A DNA stretch of 64,000 bases from Rattus norvegicus (taxonomy: Eukaryota; Chordata; Mammalia; Rodentia; Muridae): contig NC_086029.1 in NCBI RefSeq assembly GCF_036323735.1, positions 8,789,816 through 8,853,815 on the forward strand, given 5' to 3'. The notes beneath the pieces are model-generated. The model saw nothing but the letters and a program-made list of their open reading frames with translations. It did no database searches and was not told the origin of the DNA. The translations under genes were made by a program, and so were the position numbers. Positions 26,115 to 39,700 of this stretch are shown piece by piece (the first letter of the stretch is position 1; every line of letters starts with the position of its first letter).

Positions 26115-29100
26115 GTTCCCAATGGGACATGCTTGTATGAGTTTGCTTTTCAATATCGAGCAACATTTTAAGAAACGGAATCTAGGTGTCTTGGTGAAAT
26201 CAGTACGAGCCCAATAGGATTCGCATGTAATAAGCTTGTTATTCAAGATAGAGCAAGGTTTTAACAAATTGAGACACTGTTTCTTTGTGAATTCAGTTTG
26301 TTCCCTGTAGCCTGCTCTTGTAATATGTGTACTTTTAAAGATTTATAAAAATTTGGTGAGCCGAATCTGAGTAACATGGTGAATTCGGTTAGTTCCCAAT
26401 AGGCCGCAGTAGTAATAAGTGGACTGTTCGGGATATAGAAAAATTTTCACGAATGGAATCAAAATTTCTAGGCGAATTCAGTGAGTTCCCAAAGGGACAT
26501 GCTTGTATGAGTTTGCTTTTCAATATCGATCAACAATTTAAGGAACGGAATCTAAGTGTCATGGTGAATTGAGTAGATTCCCAATAGGATTCGCATGTTA
26601 TAAGCTTGTTATTCAAGATAGAGCAACGTTTAAACGAACTGAGACACTGTTTCTTTGTGAATTCAGTTAGTTCCCAGTAGCCTGCTCTTGTAATATGTGT
26701 ACTTTTAAAGATTTATCAAAATTTGGTGAGCCGAATCTGAGTAACATGGTGAATTCCGTTAGTTCCCAATAGGCCGCATTAGTAGTAAGTGGACTGTTCG
26801 GGATATAGAAAAATTTTCACGAATGGAAACAAAATGTCTAGGCGAATTCAGTGAGTTCCTATTGGGACATGCTTGTATGAGTTTGCTTTTCAATATCGAG
26901 CAACATTTTAAGGAAAGGAATCTAAGTATCATGGTGAATTCAGTAGGTTTTAGGATTCCTATGTAATAAGCTTGTTATTCAAGAGAGAGCAACGTTTAAA
27001 CGAACTGTAACACAATTTCTTTGTGAATTCAGTTAGTTCCCTGTAGCCTGCTCTTGAAATATGTGTACTTTTAAAGAGTTATCAAAATTTGGTGAGCCGA
27101 ATCTGATTAACCCGTAAATTCCGTAAGTTCCCAATAGGCCGCAGTAGTAATAAGTGGACTGTTCGGGATATAGAAAAAATTTCACGAATGGAATCAAAAT
27201 TTCTAGGCGAAATCAGTGAGTTCCCAATGGGACATGCTTGTATGAGTTTGCTTTTCAATATCGAGCAACATTTTCAGGAAAGGAATCTAAGTATCATGGT
27301 GAATTGTGTAGGTCCCCAATAGGATTCGCATGTAATAATCTTGTTATTCCAGATAGAGCATCGCTTTAACGAACTAAACACTGTTTCTTTGTGAATTCAG
27401 TTAGTTCCCAGTAGCCTGCTCTTGTAATATGTGTACTTTCAAAGATTTATCAAAATTTGTTGAGCCGAATCTGAGTAACATGGTGAATTCGATTAGTTCC
27501 CAATAGGCCGCAGTAGTAATAACTGGACTGTTCAGGATATAGAAAAATTTTCACGAATGGAATCAAAATTTCTCGGCGAATTCAGTGAGGTGCCCAAGGG
27601 ACATGCTTGTATGAGTTTGCTTTTCAATATCGAGCTATATTTTAAGGAATGGAATCTAGGAATCATGGTGAAATCAGTAGGTACCTAATAGGATTCGCAT
27701 GTAATAAGCTTGTTATTCAAGATAGAGCAACGTTTTAACGAACTGAAACACTGTTTCTTTGTGAATTCAGTTTGTTCCCAGTAGCCTGCTCTTTTAATAT
27801 GTGTACTTTTAAAGATTTATAAAAATTTGTTGAGCCGAATCTGAGTAACATGGTGAATTCGGTTAGTTCCCAATAGGCCGCAGTAGTAATAAGTGGCCTG
27901 TTCGGGATATAGAAAAATTTTCACGAATTGAATCAAAATTTCTAGGCGAAATCAGTGAGTTCCCATTGGGACATGCTTGTATGAGTTTCCTTTTCAATAT
28001 CGAGCTACATTTTAAGGAACGGAATCTAGGTATCATGGTGAAATCAATAGTTTCCCAATAGGATTCGCATGTAATAAGCCTGTTATTCAAGATAGAGCAA
28101 GATTTAACGAACTGAGACACAATTTCTTTGTGAATTCAGTTAGTTCACAGTAGCCTGCTCTTGTAATATGTGTACTTTTAAAGATTTATAAAAATTTGGT
28201 TAGCCGAATCTGAGTATCATGCTGAATCCTGTTAGTTCCCAATAGGCCGCAGTAGTAATAAGTGGACCGTTCGGTATATAGAAAAATTTTCACAAATGGA
28301 ATCCAAATTTCTAGGCGAATTCAGTGAGTTCCCAATGGGACATGCTTGTATGAGTTTGCTTTTCAATATCGAGCTAAATTTTAAGGAACGGAATCAAAGT
28401 ATCATGGTGAATTGAATAGGTTCCCAAAAGGATTCGCATGTAATAAGCTTGTTATTCAAGATAGAGCAACATTTAACGAACTGAGACACAATTTCTATGT
28501 GAATTCAGGTAATTCCTAGTAGCCAGCTCTTGTAATATGTGTACTTTTAAAAATTTATTAATATTGGTGAGCCGAATCTGAGTAACATTGTGAATTCTGA
28601 TAGTTCCCAATAGGCCGCAGTAGTAATAAGAGGACTCTTCGGGATATAGAAAAATTTTCACGAATGGAATCAAAATTTCTAGGTGAATTCAGTGAGTTCC
28701 CAATGGGACATGCTTGTATGAGTTTGCTTTTCAATATCGAGCAACATTTTAAGGAACGGAATCTAAGTATCATGGTGAATTGTGTAGGTTCCCAATAGGA
28801 TTCACATGTAATAAACTAGTTATTTAAGATAGAGCAAGGATTTAACGAACTGAGACACAATTTCTTTGTGAATTCAGTTAGTTCCCAGTAGCCTGTTCTT
28901 GTAATATGTGTACTTTTAAAGATTTATAAAAATTTGGTAAGCCGAATCTGAGTAACATGGTGAATTCGGTTAGTTCCCAATAGGCCACAGTAGTAATAAG
29001 TGGCCTGTTCGGTATATAGAAAAATTTTCACAAATGGATGAAAATTTCTAGGCGAATTCAGTGAGTTCCCAATGGGACATGCTTGTATGAGTTTGCTTTT

Positions 29101-30436
29101 CAATATCGAGCAACATTTTAAGGAACGGAATCTAAGTATCATGGTGAATTGAGTAGGTTCCCAATAGGATTCGCATGTAATAAGCTTGTTATTCATTATA
29201 GAGCAACGTTTTAACGAACTGAGACACAGTTTCTTTGTGAATTCAGTTAGTTCCTAGTAGCCTGCTCTTGTAGTATGTGTACTTTTAAATATTTATAAAA
29301 ATTTGGTGAGCCGGATCTGAGTAACATGATGAATTCGGTTAGTTCCCAATAGGCCACAGTAGTAATAAGTGGCCTGTTCGGGATATTGAAAAATTTTCTA
29401 AATGGAATCAAAATTTCTAGGCGAATTCAGTGAGTACCCAATGGGACATGCTTGTATGAGTTTGCTTTTCAATATCGAGCTACATTTTAAGGAACGGAAT
29501 CTAGGTATCATGGTGAAATCAGTAGGTTCCCAATAGGATTCGCATGTAATAAACTAGTTATTCAAGATAGAGCAAGGATTTAACGAACTGAGACACAATT
29601 TCTTTGTGAATTCAGTTAGTTCCCAGTAGCCTGCTCTTGTAATATGTTTACTTTTAAAGATTTATAAAAATTTGGTTAGCCGAATCTGAGTAACATAGTG
29701 AATTCGGTTAGTTCCCAATAGGCCGCAGTAGTAATAAGTGGACTGTTCGGGATATAGAAAAATTTTCACGAATGGAATCAAAATTTCTAGGCGAATTCAG
29801 TGAGATGCCAATGGGACATGCTTGTATGATTTTGCTTTTCAATATCGCTCAACATTTTATAGAACGGAATCTAAGTATCATGGTGAATTGAGTAGGATCC
29901 TAATAGGATTTGCATGTAATAAGCTTGTTATTCAAGATAGAGCAACGTTTTAACGAACTGAAACACTGTTTCTTTGTGAATTCAGTTAGTTCCCAGTAGC
30001 CTGCTCTTGTAATATGTGTACTTTTAAAGATTTATCAAAAATTGTTGAGCCGAATCTGAGTAACATGGTGAATTCGGTTAGTTCCCAATAGGCCGCAGTA
30101 GTAATAAGTGGATTGTTCGGGATATAGATTAATTTTCACGAATGGAATCATAATTTCTAGGCGAATTCAGTGAGTTCCCAATGGGACATGCTTGTATGAG
30201 TTTGCTTTTCAATATCGAGCAACATTTTAAGGAACGGAATCTAAGTATCATGGTGAATTGAGTAGGTTCCCAATAGGATTCGCATGTAATAAGCTTGTTA
30301 TTCAAGATAGAGCAACGTTTTGGTGAACTGAAACACTGTTTCTTTGTGAATTCAGTTAGTTCCCAGTAGCCTGCTCTTGTAATATGTGTAGTTTTAAAGG
30401 TTTATCAAAATTTGGTGAGCCGAATCTGAGTAACAT

Positions 30437-30806
30437 GGTGAATTCGGTTAGTTCCCAATAGGCCGCAGTAGTAATCAGTGGTCGGTTCGGGATATAGAAA
30501 AATTTTCACGAATGGTATCAAAATTTCTAGGCGAATTCAGTGAGTTCCCAATGGAACATGCTTGTATGAGTTTGCTTTTCAATATCGATCCACATTTTAA
30601 GGAACGGAATCTAAGTGTCATGGTGAATTGAGTAGATTCCCAATAGGATTCGCATGTATTAAGCTTGTTATTCAAAATAGAACAACGTTAAAACGAACTG
30701 AGACACTGTTTCTTTGTGAATTCAGTTAATTCCCAGTAGCCTGCTCTTGTAATATGTGCACTTTTAAAGATTTATCAAAATTTGGTGAGCCGAATCTGAG
30801 TAACAT
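30437..30806. repeat. Single-monomer tandem duplication, copy 1
   Basis: This 370-bp monomer (GTGGTCGGTTCGGG in subunit 1, GCATGTATTAAGC in subunit 3, TATGTGCACTTTT in subunit 4) is followed at once by a nearly identical copy. L2 and L3 have only one copy (37825, 44465). Confidence 0.88.
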
Positions 30807-31176
30807 GGTGAATTCGGTTAGTTCCCAATAGGCCGCAGTAGTAATCAGTGGTCGGTTCGGGATATCGAAAAATTTTCACGAATGGTATCAAAATTTCTAG
30901 GCGAATTCAGTGAGTTCCCAATGGAACATGCTTGTATGAGTTTGCTTTTCAATATCGATCCACATTTTAAGGAACGGAATCTAAGTGTCATGGTGAATTG
31001 AGTAGATTCCCAATAGGATTCGCATGTATTAAGCTTGTTATTCAAAATAGAACAACGTTAAAACGAACTGAGACACTGTTTCTTTGTGAATTCAGTTAAT
31101 TCCCAGTAGCCTGCTCTTGTAATATGTGCACTTTTAAAGATTTATCAAAATTTGGTGAGCCGAATCTGAGTAACAT
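30807..31176. repeat. Single-monomer tandem duplication, copy 2
   Basis: It repeats the preceding monomer with very few differences, for example GGGATATCGAAAA where the first copy has GGGATATAGAAAA. The pair shows that exchange out of step by one monomer also occurs in this array. Confidence 0.88.
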
Positions 31177-33764
31177 GATGAATTCAGTTAGTTCCCAAAA
31201 GGCCGCAGTAGTAATAAGTGGACTGTTCGGGATATAGAAAAATTTTCACTAATGGAATCAAAATTTCTAGGCGAATTCAGAGAGTTCCCAATGGGACATG
31301 CTTGTATGAGTTTGCTTTTCAATATCGAGTTACATTTTAAGGAACGGAATCTAGGTATCATGGTGAAATCAGTAGGTTCCCAGTAGGATTTGCATGTAAC
31401 AAACTTGTTATTCAAGATAGAGCAAAGTTTTAACGACCTGAGACACTGTTTCTTTGTGAATTCAGTTAGTTCCCAGTAGCCTGCTCTTGTAATATTTTTA
31501 CTTTTAAAGATTTATAAAAATTTGGTGAGCCGAATCTGAGTAACATGGTGAATTCAGTTAGTTCCCAATAGGCCGCAGTAGTAATAAGTGGACTGTTCGG
31601 GATATAGAAAAATTTTCAAGAATGGAATCAAAATTTCTAGGCGAATTCAGTGAGTTCCCAATGGGACATGCTTGTATGAGTTTGCTTTTCAATATCGAGC
31701 AACATTTTAAGAAACGGAATCTAGGTATCATGGTGAAATCAGTACGTGCCCAATAGGATTCGCATGTAATAAGCTTGTTATTCAAGATAGAGCAAGGTTT
31801 TAACAAATTGAGACACTGTTTCTTTGTGAATTCAGTTTGTTCCCTGTAGCCTGCTCTTGTAATATGTGTACTTTTAAAGATTTATAAAAATATGGTGAGC
31901 CGAATCTGAGTAACATGGTGAATTCGGTTAGTTCCCAATTGGCCGCAGTAGTAATAAGTGGCCTGTTCGGGATATTGAAAAATTTTCAAAATGGAATCAA
32001 AATTTCTAGGCGAATTAATTGAGTACCCAATGGGACATGCTTGTATGAGTTTGCTTTTCAATATCGAGCTACATTTTAAGGAACGGAATCTAGGTATCAT
32101 GGTGAAATCAGTAGGTTCCCAATAGGATTCGCATGTAATAAACTAGTTATTCAAGATAGAGCAAGGATTTAACGAACTGAGACACAATTTCTTTGTGAAT
32201 TCAGTTAGTTCCCAGTAGCCTGCTCTTGTAATATGTTTACTTTTAAAGATTTATAAAAATTTGGTTAGCCGAATCTGAGTAACATAGTGAATTCGGTTAG
32301 TTCCCAATAGGCCGCAGTAGTAATAAGTGGACTGTTCGGGATATAGAAAAATTTTCACGAATGGAATCAAAATTTCTAGGCGAATTCAGTGAGATGCCAA
32401 TGGGACATGCTTGTATGATTTTGCTTTTCAATATCGCTCAACATTTTATGGAACGGAATCTAAGTATCATGGTGAATTGAGTAGGTTCCAAATAGGATTC
32501 GCATGTAATAAGCTTGTTATTCAAGATAGAGCAACGTTTTAACGAACTGAAACACTGTTTCTTTGTGAATTCAGTTATTTCCCAGTAGCCTGCTCTTGTA
32601 ATATGTGTACTTTTAAAGATTTATCAAAAATTGTTGAGCCGAATCTGAGTAACATGGTGAATTCGGTTAGTTCCCAATAGGCCGCAGTAGTAATAAGTGG
32701 ATTGTTCGGGATATAGATTAATTTTCACGAATGGAATCAAAATTTCTAGGCGAATTCAGTGAGTTCCCAATGGGACATGCTTGTATGAGTTTGCTTTTCA
32801 ATATCGAGCAACATTTTAAGGAACGGAATCTAAGTATCATTGTGAATTGAGTAGGTTCCCAATAGGATTCGCATGTAATAAGCTTGTTATTCAAGATAGA
32901 GCAACGTTTTGGTGAACTGAAACACTGTTTCTTTGTGAATTCAGTTAGTTCCCAGTAGCCTGCTATTGTAATATGTGTACTTTTAAAGATTTATCAAAAT
33001 TTGGTGAGCCGAATCTGAGTAACATGGTGAATTCGGTTAGTTCCCAATAGGCCGCAGTAGTAATCAGTGGACTATCGGGATATAGAAAAATTTTCACGAA
33101 TGGTATCAAAATTTCTAGGCGAATTCAGTGAGTTCCCAATGGAACATGCTTGTATGAGTTTGCTTTTCAATATCGATCCACATTTTAAGGAACGGAATCT
33201 AAGTGTCATGGTGAATTGAGTAGATTCCCAATAGGATTCGCATGTAATAAGCTTGTTATTCAAAATAGAACAACGTTAAAACGAACTGAGACACTGTTTC
33301 TTTGTGAATTCAGTTAATTCCCAGTAGCCTGCTCTTGTAATATGTGCACTTTTAAAGATTTATCAAAATTTGGTGAGCCGAATCTGAGTAACATGATGAA
33401 TTCAGTTAGTTCCCAATAGGCTGCAGTAGTAATAAGTGGACTGTTCGGGATATAGAAAAATTTTCACTAATGGAATCAAAATTTCTAGGCGAATTCAGAG
33501 AGTTCCCAATGGGACATGCTTGTATGAGTTTGCTTTTCAATATCGAGCAACATTTTAAGAAACGGAATCTAGGTATCATGGTGAAATCAGGAGGTTCCCA
33601 GTAGGATTTGCATGTAATAAACTTGTTATTCAAGATAGAGCAAAGTTTTAACGACCTGAGACACTGTTTCTTTCTGAATTCAGTTAGTTCCCAGTAGCCT
33701 GCTCTTGTAATATTTTTACTTTTAAAGATTTATAAAAATTTGGTGAGCCGAATCTGAGTAACAT

Positions 33765-36700
33765 GGTGAATTCAGTTAGTTCCCAATAGGCCGCAGTAGT
33801 AATAAGTGGACTCTTCGGGATATAGAAAAAATTTCAAGAATGGAATCAAAATTTCTAGGCGAATTCAGTGAGTTCCCAATGGGACATGCTTGTATGAGTT
33901 TGCTTTTCAATATCGAGCAACATTTTAAGAAACGGAATCTAGGTATCATGGTGAAATCAGTACGTGCCCAATAGGATTCGCATGTAATAAGCTTGTTATT
34001 CAAGATAGAGCAAGGTTTTAACAAATTGAGACACTGTTTCTTTGTGAATTCAGTTTGTTCCCTGTAGCCTGCTCTTGTAATATGTGTACTTTTAAAGATT
34101 TATAAAAATTTGGTGAGCCGAATCTGAGTAACATGGTGAATTCGGTTAGTTCCCAATAGGCCGCAGTAGTAATAAGTGGACTGTTCGGGATATAGAAAAA
34201 TTTTCACGAATGGAATCAAAATTTCTAGGCGAATTCAGTGAGTTCCCAAAGGGACATGCTTGTATGAGTTTGCTTTTCAATATCGATCAACAATTTAAGG
34301 AACGGAATCTAAGTGTCATGGTGAATTGAGTAGATTCCCAATAGGATTCGCATGTAATAAGCTTGTTATTCAAGATAGAGCAACGTTTAAACGAACTGAG
34401 ACACTGTTTCTTTGTGAATTCAGTTAGTTCCCAGTAGCCTGCTCTTGTAATATGTGTACTTTTAAAGATTTATCAAAATTTGGTGAGCCGAATCTGAGTA
34501 ACATGGTGAATTCCGTTAGTTCCCAATAGGCCGCATTAGTAGTAAGTGGACTGTTCGGGATATAGAAAAATTTTCACGAATGGAATCAAAATGTCTAGGC
34601 GAATTCAGTGAGTTCCTAATGGGACATGCTTGTATGAGTTTGCTTTTCAATATCGAGCAACATTTTAAGGAAAGGAATCTAAGTATCATGGTGAATTCAG
34701 TAGGTTTTAGGATTCCTATGTAATAAGCTTGTTATTCAAGAGAGAGCAACGTTTAAACGAACTGTAACACAATTTCTTTGTGAATTCAGTTAGTTCCCTG
34801 TAGCCTGCTCTTGAAATATGTGTACTTTTAAAGAGTTATCAAAATTTGGTGAGCCGAATCTGATTAACCCGTGAATTCGGTAAGTTCCCAATAGGCCGCA
34901 GTAGTAATAAGTGGACTGTTCGGGATATAGAAAAATTTTCACGAATGGAATCAAAATTTCTAGGCGAAATCAGTGAGTTCCCAATGGGACATGCTTGTAT
35001 GAGTTTGCTTTTCAATATCGAGCAACATTTTCAGGAAAGGAATCTAAGTATCATGGTGAATTGTGTAGGTCCCCAATAGGATTCGCATGTAATAATCTTG
35101 TTATTCCAGATAGAGCAACGCTTTAACGAACTAAACACTGTTTCTTTGTGAATTCAGTTAGTTCCCAGTAGCCTGCTCTTGTAATATGTGTACTTTCAAA
35201 GATTTATCAAAATTTGTTGAGCCGAATCTGAGTAACATGGTGAATTCGATTAGTTCCCAATAGGCCGCAGTAGTAATAACTGGACTGTTCAGGATATAGA
35301 AAAATTTTCACGAATGGAATCAAAATTTCTAGGCGAATTCAGTGAGCTGCCCAAGGGACATGCTTGTATGAGTTTGCTTTTTAATATCGAGCTATATTTT
35401 AAGGAATGGAATCTAGGAATCATGGTGAAATCAGTAGGTACCTAATAGGATTCGCATGTAATAAGCTTGTTATTCAAGATAGAGCAACGTTTTAACGAAC
35501 TGAAACACTGTTTCTTTGTGAATTCAGTTTGTTCCCAGTAGCCTGCTCTTTTAATATGTGTACTTTTAAAGATTTATAAAAATTTGTTGAGCCGAATCTG
35601 AGTAACATGGTGAATTCGGTTAGTTCCCAATAGGCCGCAGTAGTAATAAGTGGCCTGTTCGGGATATAGAAAAATTTTCACGAATGGAATCAAAATTTCT
35701 AGGCGAAATCAGTGAGTTCCCATTGGGACATGCTTGTATGAGTTTCCTTTTCAATATCGAGCTACATTTTAAGGAACGGAATCTAGGTATCATGGTGAAA
35801 TCAATAGGTTCCCAATAGGATTCGCATGTAATAAGCTTGTTATTCAAGATAGAGCAAGGATTTAACGAACTGAGACACAATTTCTTTGTGAATTCAGTTA
35901 GTTCCCAGTAGCCTGCTCTTGTAATATGTGTACTTTTAAAGATTTATAAAAATTTGGTTAGCCGAATCTGAGTATCATGCTGAATTCTGTTAGTTCCCAA
36001 TAGGCCGCAGTAGTAATAAGTGGACTGTTCGGTATATAGAAAAGTTTTCACAAATGGAATCAAAATTTCTAGGCGAATTCAGTGAGTTCCCAATGGGACA
36101 TGCTTGTATGAGTTTGCTTTTCAATATCGAGCTACATTTTAAGGAACGGAATCTAAGTATCATGGTGAATTGAATAGGTTCCCAAAAGGATTCGCATGTA
36201 ATAAGCTTGTTATTCAAGATAGAGCAACATTTAACGAACTGAGACACAATTTCTATGTGAATTCAGGTACTTCCTAGTAGCCTGCTCTTGTAATATGTGT
36301 ACTTTTAAAAATTTATTAATATTGGTGAGCCGAATCTGAGTAACATTGTGAATTCTGATAGTTCCCAATAGGCCGCAGTAGTAATAAGAGGACTCTTCGG
36401 GATATAGAAAAATTTTCACGAATGGAATCAAAATTTCTAGGTGAATTCAGTGAGTTCCCAACGGGACATGCTTGTATGAGTTTGCTTTTCAATATCGAGC
36501 AACATTTTAAGGAACGGAATCTAAGTATCATGGTGAATTGTGTAGGTTCCCAATAGGATTCACATGTAATAAACTAGTTATTTAAGATAGAGCAAGGATT
36601 TAACGAACTGAGACACAATTTCTTTGTGAATTCAGTTAGTTCCCAGTAGCCTGTTCTTGTAATATGTGTACTTTTAAAGATTTATAAAAATTTGGTTAGC

Positions 36701-39700
36701 CGAATCTGAGTAACATGGTGAATTCGGTTAGTTCCCAATAGGCCACAGTAGTAATAAGTGGCCTGTTCGGTATATAGAAAAATTTTCACAAATGGATGAA
36801 AATTTCTAGGCGAATTCAGTGAGTTCCCAATGGGACATGCTTGTATGAGTTTGCTTTTCAATATCGAGCAACATTTTAAGGAACGGAATCTAAGTATCAT
36901 GGTGAATTGAGTAGGTTCCCAATAGGATTCGCATGTAATAAGCTTGTTATTCATTATAGAGCAACGTTTTAACGAACTGAGACACAGTTTCTTTGTGAAT
37001 TCAGTTAGTTCCTAGTAGCCTGCTCTTGTAGTATGTGTACTTTTAAATATTTATAAAAATTTGGTGAGCCGGATCTGAGTAACATGATGAATTCGGTTGG
37101 TTCCCAATAGGCCGCAGTAGTAATATGTGGCCTGTTCGGGATATTGAAAAATTTTCAAAATGGAATCAAAATTTCTAGGCGAATTCAGTGAGTACCCAAT
37201 GGGACATGCTTGTATGAGTTTGCTTTTCAATATCGAGCTACATTTTAAGGAATGGAATCTAGGTATCATGGTGAAATCAGTAGGTTCCCAATAGGATTCG
37301 CATGTAATAAGCTTGTTATTCAAGATAGAGCAACGTTTTAACGAACTGAAACACTGTTTCTTTGTGAATTCAGTTAGTTCCCAGTAGCCTGCTCTTGTAA
37401 TATGTGTACTTTTAAAGATTTATCAAAAATTGTTGAGCCGAATCTGAGTAACATGGTGAATTCGGTTAGTTCCCAATAGGCCGCAGTAGTAATAAGTGGA
37501 TTGTTCGGGATATAGATTAATTTTCACGAATGGAATCAAAATTTCTAGGCGAATTCAGTGAGTTCCCAATGGGACGTGCTTGTATGAGTTTGCTTTTCAA
37601 AATCGAGGAACATTTTAATGAACGGAATCTAAGTATCATGGTGAATTGAGTAGGTTCCCAATAGGATTCGCATGTAATAAGCTTGTTATTCAAGATAGAG
37701 CAACGTTTTGGTGAACTGAAACAATGTTTCTTTGTGAATTCAGTTAGTTCCCAGTAGCCTGCTCTTGTAATATGTGTAGTTTTAAAGATTTATCAAAATT
37801 TGGTGAGCCGAATCTGAGTAACATGGTGAATTCGGTTAGTTCCCAATAGGCCGCAGTAGTAATCAGTGGTCGGTTCGGGATATAGAAAAATTTTCACGAA
37901 TGGTATCAAAATTTCTAGGCGAATTCAGTGAGTTCCCAATGGAACATGCTTGTATGAGTTTGCTTTTCAATATCGATCCACATTTTAAGGAACGGAATCT
38001 AAGTGTCATGGTCAATTGAGTAGATTCCCAATAGGATTCGCATGTATTAAGCTTGTTATTCAAAATAGAACAAAGTTAAAACAAACTGAGACACTGTTTC
38101 TTTGTGAATTCAGTTAATTCCCAGTAGCCTGCTCTTGTAATATGTGCACTTTTAAAGATTTATCAAAATTTGTTGAGCCGAATCTGAGTAACATGATGAA
38201 TTCAGTTAGTTCCCAGAAGGCCGCAGTAGTAATAAGTGGACTGTTCGGGATATAGAAAAATTTCACTAATGGAATCAAAATTTCTAGGCGAATTCAGAGA
38301 GTTCCCAATGGGACATGCTTGTATGAGTTTGCTTTTCAATATCGAGTTACATTTTAAGGAACGGAATCTAGGTATCATGGTGAAATCAGTAGGTTCCCAG
38401 TAGGATTTGCATGTAATAAACTTGTTATTCAAGATAGAGCAAATTTTAACGACCTGAGACACTGTTTCTTTGTGAATTCAGTTAGTTCCCAGTAGCCTGC
38501 TCTTGTAATATTTTTACTTTTAAAGATTTATAAAAATTTGGTGAGCCGAATCTGAGTAACATGGTGAATTCAGTTAGTTCCCAATAGGCCGCAGTAGTAA
38601 TAAGTGGACTGTTCGGGATATAGAAAAAATTTCAAGAATGGAATCAAAATTTCTAGGCGAATTCAGTGAGTTCCCAATGGGACATGCTTGTATGAGTTTG
38701 CTTTTCAATATCGAGCAACATTTTAAGAAACGGAATCTAGGTATCATGGTGAAATCAGTACGTGCCCAATAGGATTCGCATGTAATAAGCTTGTTATTCA
38801 AGATAGAGCAAGGCTTTAACAAATTGAGACACTGTTTCTTTGTGAATTCAGTTTGTTCCCTGTAGCCTGCTCTTGTAATATGTGTACTTTTAAAGATTTA
38901 TAAAAATTTGGTGAGCCGAATCTGAGTAACATGGTGAATTCGTTTAGTTCCCAATGGGCCGCAGTAGTAATAAGTGGCCTGTTCGGGATATAGAAAAATT
39001 TTCACGAAGGGAACCAAAATTTCTAGGCGAATTCAGTGAGTTCCCAATGGGACATGCTTGTATGAGTTTGCTTTTCAATATCGTTCAACATTTTAAGGAA
39101 CGGAATCTAGGTATCATTGTGAAATCAGTAGGTTTCCAATAGGATTCGCATGTAATAAAATTGTTATTCAAGATAGAGCAACGATTTAATGAACTGAGAC
39201 ACAATTTCTTTGTTAATTCAGTTTGTTCCCAGTAGCCTGCTCTTGTAATATGTGTACTTTTAAAGATTTATCAAAATTTGGTTAGCCGAATCTGAGTAAC
39301 ATGGTGAATTCGGTTAGTTCCCAATAGGCCGCAGTAGTAATAAGTGGACTGTTCAGTATATAGAAAAATTTTCACAAATGGAATCAAATTTTCTAGGCGA
39401 ATTCAGGGAGTTCCCAATGGGACATGCTTGTAGGAGTTTGTTTTCAAAATCGAGCTACATTATAAGGAACGGAATCTAGGTATCATGGTGAATTCAGTAG
39501 GGTTTAGGATTCGCATGTAATAAGCTGGTTATTCAAGAGAGAGCAACGTTTAAGCGAACTGAAACACTGTTTCTTTGTAAATTCAGTAAGTTCCCTGTAG
39601 CCTGCTCTTGTAATATGTGTACTTTTAAACATTTATCAAAATTTGGTGAGCAGAATCTGAGTAACCGGTGAATTCGGTAAGTTCCCAAAAGGCCGCAGTA

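Larger units (their letters stand above)
26008..33764. repeat. Long HOR copy L1 (21 monomers, 7,757 bp)
   Basis: It starts with a TTTCAAGAATGG-type monomer at 26008 and ends before the next main copy of that type at 33765. Diagnostic order: AAAGGGACATG monomer (26378), CATTAGTAG monomer (26748), a monomer preceded by GATTAACCCGT (27113), AACTGGACTGTTCAGG (27482), then 27852, 28221, 28589, 28959, 29328, 29697, an m4-like monomer (30067), 30437, 30807, 31177, a second TTTCAAG type (31547), 31917, 32286, a second m4-like (32656), 33026 and 33395. The same order recurs in L2 and L3 with losses. Confidence 0.88.
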
